DNA of 64,000 nt from Kribbella italica (GCF_014205135.1 NZ_JACHMY010000001.1:868001-932000); one strand, 5' to 3'. Shown: positions 35,103 to 43,812, numbered from the stretch's first letter. The notes: generated from the sequence alone by a model not told the origin. A program made the numbers and translations.

Positions 35103-36284
35103 ATGCGGGTCGCCATGTTGCACAACCGTTATCGTTCGGGTCAACCCAGTGGCGAGAACACCGTTGTCGATCAAACAGCTGATTTATTGCGCAGCTCAGG
35201 ACATGTCGTCGATCTCTACGCGCGACACAGCGATGACATTGAGCAAATGCCCGGCAAAGATCGCGCACTGTTACCGTTCCGCTCCATATGGTCATTTGCG
35301 GCCGAACGCGATTTAACCTTCCGATTGCAGAAACAGCGTCCGGACATCGTGCATGTGCACAACACGTTCCCGCTCCTGAGCCCGTCGGTACTGCGTTCCG
35401 CGTCCCGGGCCGGCCTCCCGGTGGTCGCCACGCTGCACAACTTCCGCCTGCTGTGCGCGAACGCCGTACTGCAGCGCGACGGCGCTCCGTGCGAGTCCTG
35501 CGTCGGCAAGATCCCGTGGCGTGGCGCTGTGCACGGCTGCTACCGCGACTCGACCGTGCAGAGCCTGCCGCTGGTCACCGGGATCGGCGTTCACCAGGCC
35601 CTGCACACCTGGCAGCGCTACACCACAACGCTGATCGCGCCCTCGGAGTTCGTCCGGTCCCGGTACGTCGCCGCCGGGTTCGCGCCCGAGCAGATCGTCG
35701 TCAAGCCGCACGCCGTCCCGTTCTCCGGGCAGGTTCGCGAGGGCGCGGGCGAAGCCGTCGTGTTCCTCGGCCGGCTCACCGAGGACAAGGGCTTCGCCGA
35801 TCTGCTGCAGGCCTGGGACGCCTCGCTGGGCCAACTGGTCGTCATCGGTGACGGACCGCTGCGCGACCAGGCCGACGCGCGGGCCGCGGCGGACCCGTCC
35901 GTGCGGGTGCTCGGCGCGCTGCCGTGGGCCGAGAGCATGGACGTCGTCCGTACGGCGCGCGCGGTCGTCGTACCGGCTCGTTCCTACGAGACGTTCGGCC
36001 TCGTCGTGGTGGAGGCGTTCGCGCACGGCGTCCCGGTCGTCGCGTCCCGGATCGGCGCGCTGGCCGAGCTCGTCGAGGACGGCGAGACCGGTGCGCTGGC
36101 CGAACCGGGCGACCCCGAATCGCTGCGGAAGGCACTGCGGTTGGTCACCGATCCGCGCACTTCGATAACCTGCGGCGAGCGAGCCCGTCAGGTCTATGTG
36201 GAGCGCTTCACCCCGGAGCGCGACCTGGCGGCCACGGAGAGGATTTACGCCGATGCGATCGCGCGGCACGCGGCCGGCAGCTGA
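35103..36284 (+). CDS. GT4-type glycosyltransferase with unusual AT-rich 5' end
   Basis: A 393-residue GT-B fold transferase. The acceptor domain begins MRVAMLHNRYRSGQPSGENT; the donor domain has FLGRLTEDKGFADLLQ, IGDGPL and the E-x7-E site YETFGLVVVEAFAHGVPV. The first 80 or so codons are strikingly AT-rich for this genome, with three TTA leucines (residues 28, 57, 71) and an ATA; from about base 35345 codon use returns to normal. AAGGTGG precedes the ATG by 4 nt. It is divergent from the beta-helix gene and starts a glycan/lipid group that continues to 39299. Confidence 0.84.
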   Translation: MRVAMLHNRYRSGQPSGENTVVDQTADLLRSSGHVVDLYARHSDDIEQMPGKDRALLPFRSIWSFAAERDLTFRLQKQRPDIVHVHNTFPLLSPSVLRSASRAGLPVVATLHNFRLLCANAVLQRDGAPCESCVGKIPWRGAVHGCYRDSTVQSLPLVTGIGVHQALHTWQRYTTTLIAPSEFVRSRYVAAGFAPEQIVVKPHAVPFSGQVREGAGEAVVFLGRLTEDKGFADLLQAWDASLGQLVVIGDGPLRDQADARAAADPSVRVLGALPWAESMDVVRTARAVVVPARSYETFGLVVVEAFAHGVPVVASRIGALAELVEDGETGALAEPGDPESLRKALRLVTDPRTSITCGERARQVYVERFTPERDLAATERIYADAIARHAAGS

Positions 36285-36348
36285 CCGGGCCGCCTGCCCC
36301 CTGAGTACCTGCCGGGGCAGTCATCGCCGCGCGACGGATTGCTTAGGT

Positions 36349-36367
36349 CACCGGCGATCACCCGGTG
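36349..36367 (+). terminator. Possible hairpin after the glycosyltransferase
   Basis: CACCGG (36349-36354) pairs with CCGGTG (36362-36367) across a 7-nt loop, about 65 nt past the stop. There is no T tract. The rest of the 246-bp gap to the next gene (36285-36530) shows nothing else I can name. Confidence 0.3.
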
Positions 36368-36530
36368 TAAAGTGCGCGGAGGCGAGGGGGGTCTCGTCGA
36401 CAGCTGGTGGGGACCGGTTTCCCGGAGTTTCGCCAGAAGTTCGTTGCACAGGTGTTCGGCGTACCGGCCCGGCTGGGTTCGGGAACGCCGGAGGGGTAGA
36501 GCCCACAGGGGCTCAGTGGGGGAGTGCAGG

Positions 36531-36953
36531 GTGCCGCAGCGCATCGGTTATCTGACCGGGGTCTTCGACCTGTTCCACATCGGGCACCTCGACGTGCTCG
36601 AGCAGGCGCAGGAACAGTGCGACCGGCTCGTGGTGGGCGTGCTCACCGACGACTGGGCGCGCGAAGCCTGGGGTGCGCGGCCGTTCGTCCCGCTGGTCGA
36701 GCGAGCGCAGATCCTCGAGCAGCTGCGCTGCGTGGACGAGGTCGTCGTGGTCGACGACGCCGGATGGTTGACCGGGGTGCCGGGGGTCGAGACCGTGTTC
36801 GCCGCTGACGGGACCGACGGCGTACTGGCCGCTGACGAGCTGGACGGGGTTCCCGCCGAGCTGGTCCGCGCGCTGCCGAACCGCCGCGAGTCCCGCAGCC
36901 AGATCCTGCGCGCCGCGATCGGCCAGCGGCAGTCGCGCAGCTCCGTCGCATGA
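36531..36953 (+). CDS. Cytidylyltransferase-fold protein (TagD/GCT-like), diverged
   Basis: A 140-residue HxGH-superfamily nucleotidyltransferase. The CTP-binding motif GVFDLFHIGHLDVLEQA is intact near the N-terminus. The second landmark, normally a GDDW-like site and a C-terminal RTxGISTT-type motif, is altered: AADGTDG and NRRESRSQILR stand at those places. The GTG at 36531 follows GGGGGAG with about 8-nt spacing. It overlaps the next gene by ATGA. Together with the intact homologue at 37681 it brackets a CDP-alcohol phosphotransferase, so it may make or bind a CDP-alcohol; activity is uncertain. Confidence 0.7.
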   Translation: MPQRIGYLTGVFDLFHIGHLDVLEQAQEQCDRLVVGVLTDDWAREAWGARPFVPLVERAQILEQLRCVDEVVVVDDAGWLTGVPGVETVFAADGTDGVLAADELDGVPAELVRALPNRRESRSQILRAAIGQRQSRSSVA

Positions 36954-37681
36954 GCTCGTACGGCGACGCCGTCGCGCGGCTCGCGCGCGCTCAGAAACCT
37001 TCGGCCGGTACGCCGGTCTACTCGCGCTTCGTGAACCGCAAACTCGGCCGCTACCTGGCCGCCGGTGCGTTCCTGCTGAACCGGACGCCCAACCAGGTCA
37101 GCCTGTCGAGCGGTTTCTGCTCGCTGATCGGCATCGTGCTGCTCGCGACGATCGCGCCGAGTCTGCCGCTGGCACTGGTGGTCACGGCGCTGCTCGTCCT
37201 GGGGTACGCGCTCGACTCCGCCGACGGTCAGCTGGCCCGGCTGCGGGGTGGTGGCTCGCCGGTCGGCGAGTGGCTCGACCACATGATCGACTGCGTGAAG
37301 ATCACCCTGCTGCACTCGGCGGTGCTGGTCTCGTTCTACCGGTTCGATGCCTTCAGCAACGAATTGGTGCTGCTGGTCCCACTGGCGTACCTGTGCGTGT
37401 CCGCGGTGATGTTCTTCGGGCTGATCCTGATCGACCAGTTGCGCCGGCGGCACGGCGTCTCGACCGCCAACGTGCGCGGCGACTCGGTGCTGAAGTCGCT
37501 GGTGATCGCGCCGACCGACTACGGGATCCTCTGCCTGGTGTTCCTCACCGTCGGGTGGCCGACGCTGTTCGCCGGCCTCTACGGGCTGATGCTGCTGGCG
37601 AACCTGCTGTTCCTGCTGGCCGCGATCTCCAAGTGGTACAAGGAGATGGCGGCGCTGGCGCCGTCCGGGGTCCGGGCCTGA
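36950..37681 (+). CDS. CDP-alcohol phosphatidyltransferase family membrane enzyme
   Basis: A 243-residue integral membrane protein with six or so helices. It carries the complete family signature D-x2-D-G-x2-A-R-x8-G-x3-D-x3-D, read here as DSADGQLARL through WLDHMID (about residues 85-110). Such enzymes join a CDP-activated alcohol to a second alcohol with release of CMP. The flanking cytidylyltransferase-like genes overlap it on both sides (ATGA, TGATG), so the CDP substrate is probably made locally. The product might be a phospholipid, a phosphoglycolipid or a glycan phosphodiester; the acceptor cannot be deduced. Confidence 0.85.
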   Translation: MSSYGDAVARLARAQKPSAGTPVYSRFVNRKLGRYLAAGAFLLNRTPNQVSLSSGFCSLIGIVLLATIAPSLPLALVVTALLVLGYALDSADGQLARLRGGGSPVGEWLDHMIDCVKITLLHSAVLVSFYRFDAFSNELVLLVPLAYLCVSAVMFFGLILIDQLRRRHGVSTANVRGDSVLKSLVIAPTDYGILCLVFLTVGWPTLFAGLYGLMLLANLLFLLAAISKWYKEMAALAPSGVRA

Positions 37682-38097
37682 TGGGCGTCGTGGGGTACGC
37701 CCCGGGGGTCTACGACATGTTCCACATCGGGCACCTGAACATCCTGCGCCGCGCCAGCGAGCACTGCGACTACCTGATCGCCGGCGTGGTCGAGGACGAC
37801 GTCGTCACCAAGATCAAGGGCCGCCCGCCCGTCGTACCGCACGACGAGCGGATGGAGGTCGTGCGCGCGATCGGGATCGTCGACGAGGTGGTCAGCGACT
37901 GGTCCAGCGACAAGTTCGAGATGTGGAAACAGCTCCGGTACGACGTGCTGTTCAAGGGCGACGACTGGAAGGGCACCGAGAAGGGGCTCCGGCTGGAGAA
38001 GCTGCTCGGCGAGGTCGGGGCCGGCGTGCACTACTTCCCGTACACGGCGTCGACGTCGAGCACGGACCTGCGACGGTTGCTCGAGGGCACGCTGTGA
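37681..38097 (+). CDS. Glycerol-3-phosphate cytidylyltransferase-like protein
   Basis: A 138-residue TagD/GCT-type nucleotidyltransferase. GVYDMFHIGHLNILRRA is the HxGH CTP site, VLFKGDDWKG is the substrate region, and TASTSSTDLRRLL stands for the RTxGISTT motif. Length agrees with TagD (about 130 aa). The likely reaction is CTP plus a phospho-alcohol to CDP-alcohol. The ATG overlaps the upstream stop (TGATG) and its own stop overlaps the next GTG. It is the better preserved of the two homologues here. Confidence 0.78.
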   Translation: MGVVGYAPGVYDMFHIGHLNILRRASEHCDYLIAGVVEDDVVTKIKGRPPVVPHDERMEVVRAIGIVDEVVSDWSSDKFEMWKQLRYDVLFKGDDWKGTEKGLRLEKLLGEVGAGVHYFPYTASTSSTDLRRLLEGTL

Positions 38098-39299
38098 CCG
38101 GGCCGGCGCAGGCCCGGAAGAAGATCCTCGTCAGCGCGTACGCGTGCCGGCCCCAGGGTGGGTCCGAGCCGGGCGCCGGGTGGGCGTGGGCGAAGGCGGC
38201 CGCGCGGGACCACGACGTGTGGTTGCTGACCCGCGGCAAGTTCCTGCACGAGATCGAGGAAGAGCTCGCGATCCGGCCGGTGCCGGGGCTGACCGTCGTA
38301 CCGCTGGAGCTGTCGAAGTTCCTGCTCAAGCTGCGGCGGCGGAGCGCGGACGTGTACTGGTACTACCCGTTGTGGCAGCGCAAGGCCGGCCAGGTCGCCG
38401 AGCGGCTGCACCGCGAGCACGTCTTCGACGTGATCCACCACCTCACGTTCGCCGTCGACTGGATGCCGGCGGGCGTCGTACGGCGGACGTCGGCGAAGGT
38501 GATCTGGGGTCCGGTCGGCGGGTCGACGGCGGTGCCGCTGTCGATGGCGCACTGGCTCGGTTCGGGCGGCCTGGTGGGCGAACTGGTCCGCCGCGCGTGG
38601 ACCGGCGCCGCCCGGCGGTTGATCGGCCGGCAGGTCGCGCAACGGGCCGACCTGGTCGTTGCCCAGAACAAGGATGTCGCGGAGGTCTTCGGACCGCACG
38701 CGCGCGAGATCGTCGTCCAGCCGAACGTCGCGATCCGCCGCTTCGCCAGCGCCTCCGGTCCGTACGAGCCCTTCGGCGGGCCCGGGGTGAAGACCGCGCT
38801 GTTCGTCGGCCGCCTGATCCCGTGGAAGGGCCTGCTGATCGCGATCAGCGCGCTCGCGCGCCCCGAAGCCGCCACGTGGGAGCTCCGCGTCATCGGCGAC
38901 GGCCCCGACTGGCGGCGCGCCGAACGCCTCGCCGAGCAGCTCGGCGTCCGCGACCGCGTCGAGTTCACCGGCCAGCTCCCGCGCGAAGAGGTCCTCGCCG
39001 CGTTGCTCCGCGCCGACGCGCTCCTGGCCCCCGCCCTCCGCGAAGCAGCCGGCTGGGCCGTCACCGAAGCACTCGCCAGCGGCTGCCCGGTCGTCTGCGT
39101 CGACCGGGGCGGCCCGTCCGTCATCGTCGGCCCGGACGAAGGCGTCGCTGTCGACTGGCGAGGCGACGTCGTCGGCGAGCTGGCCAAGGGCCTGGCCGCC
39201 CTGAAAGGCCGCATCACCCCGGTCGACCGCTGGGGTCCCGACCGTCTCCCGGCCTTGCTGGCCGACTGGTACGCCGAAGCCCGCGTCACCAACTCCTGA
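38094..39299 (+). CDS. GT4-type glycosyltransferase
   Basis: A 401-residue GT-B transferase. Features are the N-terminal ILVSAYACRPQGGSEPGAGW, the donor-domain start ALFVGRLIPWKGLLIAISAL, VIGDGPDWRRAE and the late acidic site LREAAGWAVTEALASGCPV. The GTG at 38094 overlaps the cytidylyltransferase stop (GTGA), placing it in the same operon as the CDP-alcohol genes. It could glycosylate the phospho-alcohol product or a shared acceptor. The next gene is convergent after 9 bp. Confidence 0.85.
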   Translation: MTGPAQARKKILVSAYACRPQGGSEPGAGWAWAKAAARDHDVWLLTRGKFLHEIEEELAIRPVPGLTVVPLELSKFLLKLRRRSADVYWYYPLWQRKAGQVAERLHREHVFDVIHHLTFAVDWMPAGVVRRTSAKVIWGPVGGSTAVPLSMAHWLGSGGLVGELVRRAWTGAARRLIGRQVAQRADLVVAQNKDVAEVFGPHAREIVVQPNVAIRRFASASGPYEPFGGPGVKTALFVGRLIPWKGLLIAISALARPEAATWELRVIGDGPDWRRAERLAEQLGVRDRVEFTGQLPREEVLAALLRADALLAPALREAAGWAVTEALASGCPVVCVDRGGPSVIVGPDEGVAVDWRGDVVGELAKGLAALKGRITPVDRWGPDRLPALLADWYAEARVTNS

Positions 39300-39308
39300 T
39301 CGGGCCCG

Positions 39309-39956
39309 TCAGAGGGACTCGGCCTCCGCAAGAACTTCCAGCCTCGCCTTGCCTGCCAGCCGCCGAGCCAGCTCGACGTCGCCGGACCGCGTCTCGACGT
39401 ACACCCGAAAGCCCACCGGCCCCGGGTCGAGGTCCCACAGCGTCGACGCGTTGACCGCCACCGCGACCCCCGCGTGCTTGGACTCACCCCGGAACTCACC
39501 CTCGGGCGGCCACCAGCAGTCGTCCCAGTACACCAAGGTCCGCGCCGGCGCCGGCGGGATCATCGCCCAGGTGAACAGCGCCGGCTTCAGGTCCCCGACG
39601 TACACGCGGACCGGCACCGGCGCCGAGCGGGCCAGTTTCTCGAGCGCGGCCGTGTCGGTCGGCTCGACCCACAGATGCACCCCTTCCGGGCCGACGACCC
39701 CGCCGCGGGCCCGCCCGTCGGCGACCAGCAGCCACTCGACCTCGACGGCGACCTCCGGAGGCAGCAGGAACTCCAACGTCGTCCACCCGACGGTTGCTCT
39801 CGACAACCACCAGTCCAGCGCGTGGCTGGTGGTCTCGCACTCGACCTCGACCAGCACCCGATCGGACACGTTCAGCGCCAGCAGCCGGTCGACGACCTCA
39901 CCTGCCTGGTCGAGGTCGCTACCGACCTCGACCAGGTGAAAACCCGAGTCGCTCAC
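39309..39956 (-). CDS. Hypothetical cytoplasmic protein
   Basis: A 215-residue protein that I do not recognise. It is Val/Glu-rich and soluble, with no signal or membrane segment; several tryptophans stand out (LDWWLSRATVGW, LVYWDDCWWPPEG). Alternating hydrophobic strands suggest a beta-rich fold. Codon use is normal for the window and the frame starts with ATG at 39956, so it is probably real. It is 9 bp from a convergent glycosyltransferase and downstream of nadA on the same strand, separated by a hairpin. Confidence 0.6.
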   Translation of the reverse strand: MSDSGFHLVEVGSDLDQAGEVVDRLLALNVSDRVLVEVECETTSHALDWWLSRATVGWTTLEFLLPPEVAVEVEWLLVADGRARGGVVGPEGVHLWVEPTDTAALEKLARSAPVPVRVYVGDLKPALFTWAMIPPAPARTLVYWDDCWWPPEGEFRGESKHAGVAVAVNASTLWDLDPGPVGFRVYVETRSGDVELARRLAGKARLEVLAEAESL

Positions 39957-40060
39957 GCCCCCACCCTTGCAGACAGGGGCTGTGGAGGTGTTCGGCCCCG
40001 ACGCTGCGCGCGTCCCGCGCGGCCCGAACCTGTCGTCCTCGCAACGGCGGGGTGCGCGGC

Positions 40061-40088
40061 GGAGCCTGCGCCCGGGGCGACAGGCTCC
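40061..40088 (-). terminator. Hairpin downstream of nadA
   Basis: GGAGCCTG (40061-40068) and CAGGCTCC (40081-40088) form a perfect 8-bp GC-rich stem with a 12-nt loop, 10 bp past the nadA stop. It is a plausible intrinsic terminator for nadA without a long T tract. Confidence 0.5.
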
Positions 40089-40098
40089 TCCTTCCCCC

Positions 40099-41280
40099 TC
40101 AGTCCCGGGCGGTCTTGCCCGGCAGGGCGAGCATCCGGTCCAGGGCGATCTTGGCGTGCCGCTCGGTGTCCGCGTCGACCTTGATCGGGTTGACGACGTG
40201 GCCGGCGACCAGGTTCTCCAAGGTCCAGACGAAGTGCGGGAGGTCGATCCGGTTCATCGTCGCGCAGTAGCAGACCGTCTTGTCGAGGAAGACGATGTTC
40301 TTGTCGGCGTGCTGCTTGGCCAGCCGCGAGACCAGGTTCAGCTCGGTGCCGACGGCCCACGACGTACCGGGCTCGGCCTCGTCGAGGACCTTGATGATGT
40401 ACTCCGTCGAACCGACCAGGTCGGCCTTGGTGACGACCTCGTGCCGGCACTCCGGGTGCACCAGGACCTTCACCCCGGGAACGCGCGCCCGGACGTCGTC
40501 GACCGACTCCGGCGTGAAGCGCCCGTGGACCGAGCAGTGCCCGCGCCACAGGATCATCTTCGCCGCCGCGAGTTGCTCGCGGGTCAGACCGCCACCCGGC
40601 TTGTGCGGGTCGTACACGACGCACTCGTCGAGGCTGATGCCCATCTTCAGCACCGCGGTGTTCCGCCCGAGGTGCTGGTCGGGCAGGAACAGCACCTTCT
40701 CGCCCTGCTGGAACGCCCAGTCGAGCGCGACGTCGGCGTTGCTCGACGTACAGACCGCGCCGCCGTTGCGGCCGCAGAACGCCTTGATGTCGGCGCTGGA
40801 GTTCATGTAGGTGACCGGCACGGTGACGTCCGCGACGCCGGCGTCGGCCAGCGCGTCCCAGGCCGCCTCGACCTGCTGGATCCGCGCCATGTCGGCCATC
40901 GAGCAGCCGGCCGCGAGGTCGGGCAGGATCACCGTCTGGCTCTCGTTGGTGAGGATGTCGGCGGACTCGGCCATGAAGTGCACACCGCAGAACACGATGT
41001 ACGGCGCGTCCGGCCGGTTCGCCGCGTCGCGGGCGAGCTTGAACGAGTCACCGGTGACGTCCGCGAACTGGATCACCTCGTCGCGCTGGTAGTGGTGCCC
41101 GAGCACGAACACCTGGTCGCCGAGCGCGGCCTTGGCCTTCTGCGCCCGCTCGACCAGGTCCGGGTCGGAGGCCGGCGGAAGAGCGCCCGGGCACTCGACG
41201 CCACGCTCGGAGTGCGGGTCGGTGTCGCGGCCCAGGAACAGCAGCGGAAGGGATTTCGGGCCGTCTGCGATCGTCGTCAC
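40099..41280 (-). CDS. nadA: Quinolinate synthase
   Basis: A 393-residue [4Fe-4S] enzyme condensing iminoaspartate and dihydroxyacetone phosphate to quinolinate for NAD synthesis. Visible features are VLGHHYQRDEVIQFADVTGD, the cluster cysteines in FCGVHFMAESA, CTSSNADVALDWA and VHPECRHEVV, and the late TVCYCATMNRIDLPH. The GTG at 41280 (MTTIADGPK) was preferred because Streptomyces-type NadA begins this way; an in-frame GTG at 41304 exists and neither has a clear ribosome-binding site. nadB and nadC are not adjacent in the window. Confidence 0.92.
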   Translation of the reverse strand: MTTIADGPKSLPLLFLGRDTDPHSERGVECPGALPPASDPDLVERAQKAKAALGDQVFVLGHHYQRDEVIQFADVTGDSFKLARDAANRPDAPYIVFCGVHFMAESADILTNESQTVILPDLAAGCSMADMARIQQVEAAWDALADAGVADVTVPVTYMNSSADIKAFCGRNGGAVCTSSNADVALDWAFQQGEKVLFLPDQHLGRNTAVLKMGISLDECVVYDPHKPGGGLTREQLAAAKMILWRGHCSVHGRFTPESVDDVRARVPGVKVLVHPECRHEVVTKADLVGSTEYIIKVLDEAEPGTSWAVGTELNLVSRLAKQHADKNIVFLDKTVCYCATMNRIDLPHFVWTLENLVAGHVVNPIKVDADTERHAKIALDRMLALPGKTARD

Positions 41281-41399
41281 GTCAACATCGTCGCACGCCG
41301 GCACCCCGGGATCGCGTGGTACGCGTCACTGCCCATCATGCGAAATTACCGGCGCCGATCGTTGGCGGTATCGGTCGAAAGATGTGCAAGCATCGAGAG

Positions 41400-42644
41400 A
41401 TGACAGACGTGATCGTCGTCGGAGCTGGTCTCGCCGGGCTGAACTGCGCCCTCACCCTGCAGAGCCGGGGTCTCGCCGTCAGTGTGCTCGAGGCCGCAGA
41501 CGCGGTCGGCGGCCGGGTCCGCACCGACCGCATCGACGGCTACCTGTGCGACCACGGCTTCCAGCTGCTCAACCCGGCCTACCCCGCCGTACGCCGGTAC
41601 GTCGACCTGCCGGCGCTGGACCTCCAAGCGTTCACCGCCGGCGTCGCCGTCGCGGGAGCCGCTGGTACGACGCTCGTCGCCGACCCGCGCCGCAGCCCGG
41701 GTCTCGTGGCCAAGTCCCTCCTGAGCGGCTACCTGCATCCCAAGGAGCTGGCCCGGATCGGCGCTTGGGCGGCTCCGGCTCTGGGCCCGGTCCATCGTCT
41801 CCTCGCCGAGGCACAGCACGACTCGTCGGGTGGGGGAGATGTGTCGTTGCAGGAGTCGCTGGACCGCGCTGGAGTCGAGGGCAAGCTTCGGCGGGAGATC
41901 CTCGAGCCGTTCCTCGCCGGGGTACTGGCCGAGGCGGACGGCGCGACCTCGGCAGCCTTCGTACGGCTGCTCCTCCGGAGCTTCCTGCTCGGCACACCGA
42001 GTCTGCCCGCGGGCGGAATGGCCGCGTTGCCTGAGCAGTTGGCCGCGCGGCTGCGAGATCCTGTTCAGCTTGGCCGCGCGGTGACCGCCGTACGAGGCGG
42101 CGACGAGGTGGTCGTCGGCACCGTCGACGGCGAGCTCCGCGCCCGTGCCGTGGTCGTCGCCACCGATCCGTCGGCAGCCGCCGGACTCGTGCAGGTCCGG
42201 GCGCCGCAGCTGAAGGGCCTCAGCACCTACTGGTTCGCGACCGACGAACCACCGCGCACCGACAAGCTGCTGGTGGTCGACGGCCGCCGCGACGGGCCGG
42301 TCGTCAACACCGCGGTGATGTCGAACGTCGCGCCGTCGTACGCGCCGCCCGGGCAGCACCTGATCCAGGCGACCACCCTCTGGCCGACCGACGCCGTCGA
42401 GAGCGAGGTGCGGATCCAGCTGACCCGGATGTACGGGCGGTCGGCCGGCGCGTGGCAACTCGTCGTACGGCACGACATCGCGGAAGCCCTTCCGCAGCAG
42501 GCGCCGCCGCTCACCCCGCGCCGCCCGGTCGACCTCGGCGAAGGCCGCTTCATCGCCGGCGACCACCGCGACACGGCGTCGATCCAAGGCGCCCTGGTCT
42601 CCGGCCGCCGCGCCGCGAACGCGGTCACGCAGTACTTGGCCTAG
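41400..42644 (+). CDS. FAD-dependent amine-oxidase/phytoene-desaturase-like oxidoreductase
   Basis: A 414-residue flavoprotein. The dinucleotide fold VIVVGAGLAGLNCALTLQSR with VLEAADAVGGRVRT is at the N-terminus, and a C-terminal FAD stretch GDHRDTASIQGALVSGRRAA is clear. It resembles protoporphyrinogen-oxidase or desaturase relatives; the substrate is unknown and no carotenoid or haem genes are nearby. The ATG at 41400 was chosen; an ATG at 41382 is in frame. Its 3' end overlaps the convergent NUDIX gene by 20 bp. Confidence 0.8.
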   Translation: MTDVIVVGAGLAGLNCALTLQSRGLAVSVLEAADAVGGRVRTDRIDGYLCDHGFQLLNPAYPAVRRYVDLPALDLQAFTAGVAVAGAAGTTLVADPRRSPGLVAKSLLSGYLHPKELARIGAWAAPALGPVHRLLAEAQHDSSGGGDVSLQESLDRAGVEGKLRREILEPFLAGVLAEADGATSAAFVRLLLRSFLLGTPSLPAGGMAALPEQLAARLRDPVQLGRAVTAVRGGDEVVVGTVDGELRARAVVVATDPSAAAGLVQVRAPQLKGLSTYWFATDEPPRTDKLLVVDGRRDGPVVNTAVMSNVAPSYAPPGQHLIQATTLWPTDAVESEVRIQLTRMYGRSAGAWQLVVRHDIAEALPQQAPPLTPRRPVDLGEGRFIAGDHRDTASIQGALVSGRRAANAVTQYLA

Positions 42645-43104
42645 GCGGGTTGAAGTAGATCTCCGCCACGCCGTACGCCGTCGGCAACAGCGGCCGATGA
42701 TTGGCGATGACCGTCAACTCGGCCGCCTCCGCCGCCGTGAACCACCCGACCTCGGTCACCTCGTCGGACAACCCGGCCGTGCCCTCGACCACCTCGGCGC
42801 GGAACAGGACGCCCAGGATCTGCACCCGATTCCCGTCCGGGTAGACGACGACCAGATCCGGATCCGAGTACACCCCGAGCAGCCCGGTCACCCGCACCCG
42901 CAGCCCGGTCTCCTCCAGCACCTCCCGCTGCGCGGCCTCCGCCGGCCGCTCACCCGCGTCGATCCCGCCACCCGGCATGCACCACTCGCCGTTGTCGCTG
43001 CGCCGAGTCAGCAACAAGCGATCCCCGTCCAGCACCGCCGCCGAGGCCCCCGGCCGAAGCGGGGCCATCGCATCAGTCCGTACGCCGTTCTCGTGCAACG
43101 TCAT
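42625..43104 (-). CDS. NUDIX hydrolase
   Basis: A 159-residue hydrolase of nucleoside diphosphates linked to another group. The full Nudix box G-x5-E-x7-R-E-x2-E-E-x-G is present as GGIDAGERPAEAAQREVLEETG, given here in segments GGIDAGERPAEAA and QREVLEETGLRV. LLLTRRSDNGEWCMPGGG is the usual run-in. The substrate cannot be told from sequence. It ends in a 20-bp antisense overlap with the FAD oxidoreductase and lies 36 bp from the endonuclease V gene on the same strand. Confidence 0.87.
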   Translation of the reverse strand: MTLHENGVRTDAMAPLRPGASAAVLDGDRLLLTRRSDNGEWCMPGGGIDAGERPAEAAQREVLEETGLRVRVTGLLGVYSDPDLVVVYPDGNRVQILGVLFRAEVVEGTAGLSDEVTEVGWFTAAEAAELTVIANHRPLLPTAYGVAEIYFNPPRPSTA

Positions 43105-43140
43105 CCGCTCTCCTCGCTCGTCGAACCTGCACCGGGGCCG

Positions 43141-43812
43141 TCAGCGCTCGGCCAGTCCGTCCCGGCACGCGCGGTCCGCTGCGCGGGTCGTCTCCGGCAG
43201 TCGATACCGCGGCGCCAACTCCAGCACGCGCTCGACCGCCGTCCCCAACGACACCCGATGCCCGACTGAGACGAACACCGGCTTGGTTTTGTTCTGCGTC
43301 CGGAGCACTTTCCCGACGACCTCCCCGTCGAGCACCAGCTCACTGGCCTCACCCCGCGCAGTCCCCGGCTCCTGCCACTCGCCGACGAAAGCAGTCTTTC
43401 CCACCCCGAGACTCGGCAGCCCGGTCACCACCCCGAGGTGACAAGCCAGCCCGAACCGCCGGGGATGCGCCAGCCCTTGGCCGTCACACACCAGCAGCTC
43501 CGGCGTCACCCGCAGCCGCTCCAACGCGGCCACCAGGCCCGGCACCTCCCGAAACGCGAACAACCCCGGCACGTACGGAAAGGCAGTCCGCCCTCGCACG
43601 ACAGCGCGATCCACCTCCTGCAGCTCGACCGTCGCCGCCCGGATCACCTCCAGTACGACGACCGCCGCCGCGTACTCGTCACCGTCGTACGCGACATCCA
43701 GCCCGGCGACGTACCGCGGCGCCGGCGAAGTGTCGTCGGTGGTGACGACGTGCCGGCGGAGGTCCTCCTGGACGGCAATCGCCTCGGCGACGGTGAGCTG
43801 CACCGCCCGCAC
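43141..43812 (-). CDS. nfi: Endonuclease V (deoxyinosine 3' endonuclease)
   Basis: A 223-residue DNA repair nuclease that nicks near deoxyinosine. Expected acidic residues are present: Asp in YVAGLDVAYDG, Glu in FREVPGLVAALERL and Asp in LLVCDGQGLAHPRRFGLA; GVGKTAF and the C-terminal YRLPETTRAAD also fit. Length equals E. coli Nfi. The GTG at 43812 (MRAVQLTVAEA) was chosen from several in-frame starts; GTG at 43803 is also possible and no strong ribosome-binding site decides. Divergent from glycerate kinase across a 299-bp gap with a large imperfect palindrome. Confidence 0.88.
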   Translation of the reverse strand: MRAVQLTVAEAIAVQEDLRRHVVTTDDTSPAPRYVAGLDVAYDGDEYAAAVVVLEVIRAATVELQEVDRAVVRGRTAFPYVPGLFAFREVPGLVAALERLRVTPELLVCDGQGLAHPRRFGLACHLGVVTGLPSLGVGKTAFVGEWQEPGTARGEASELVLDGEVVGKVLRTQNKTKPVFVSVGHRVSLGTAVERVLELAPRYRLPETTRAADRACRDGLAER

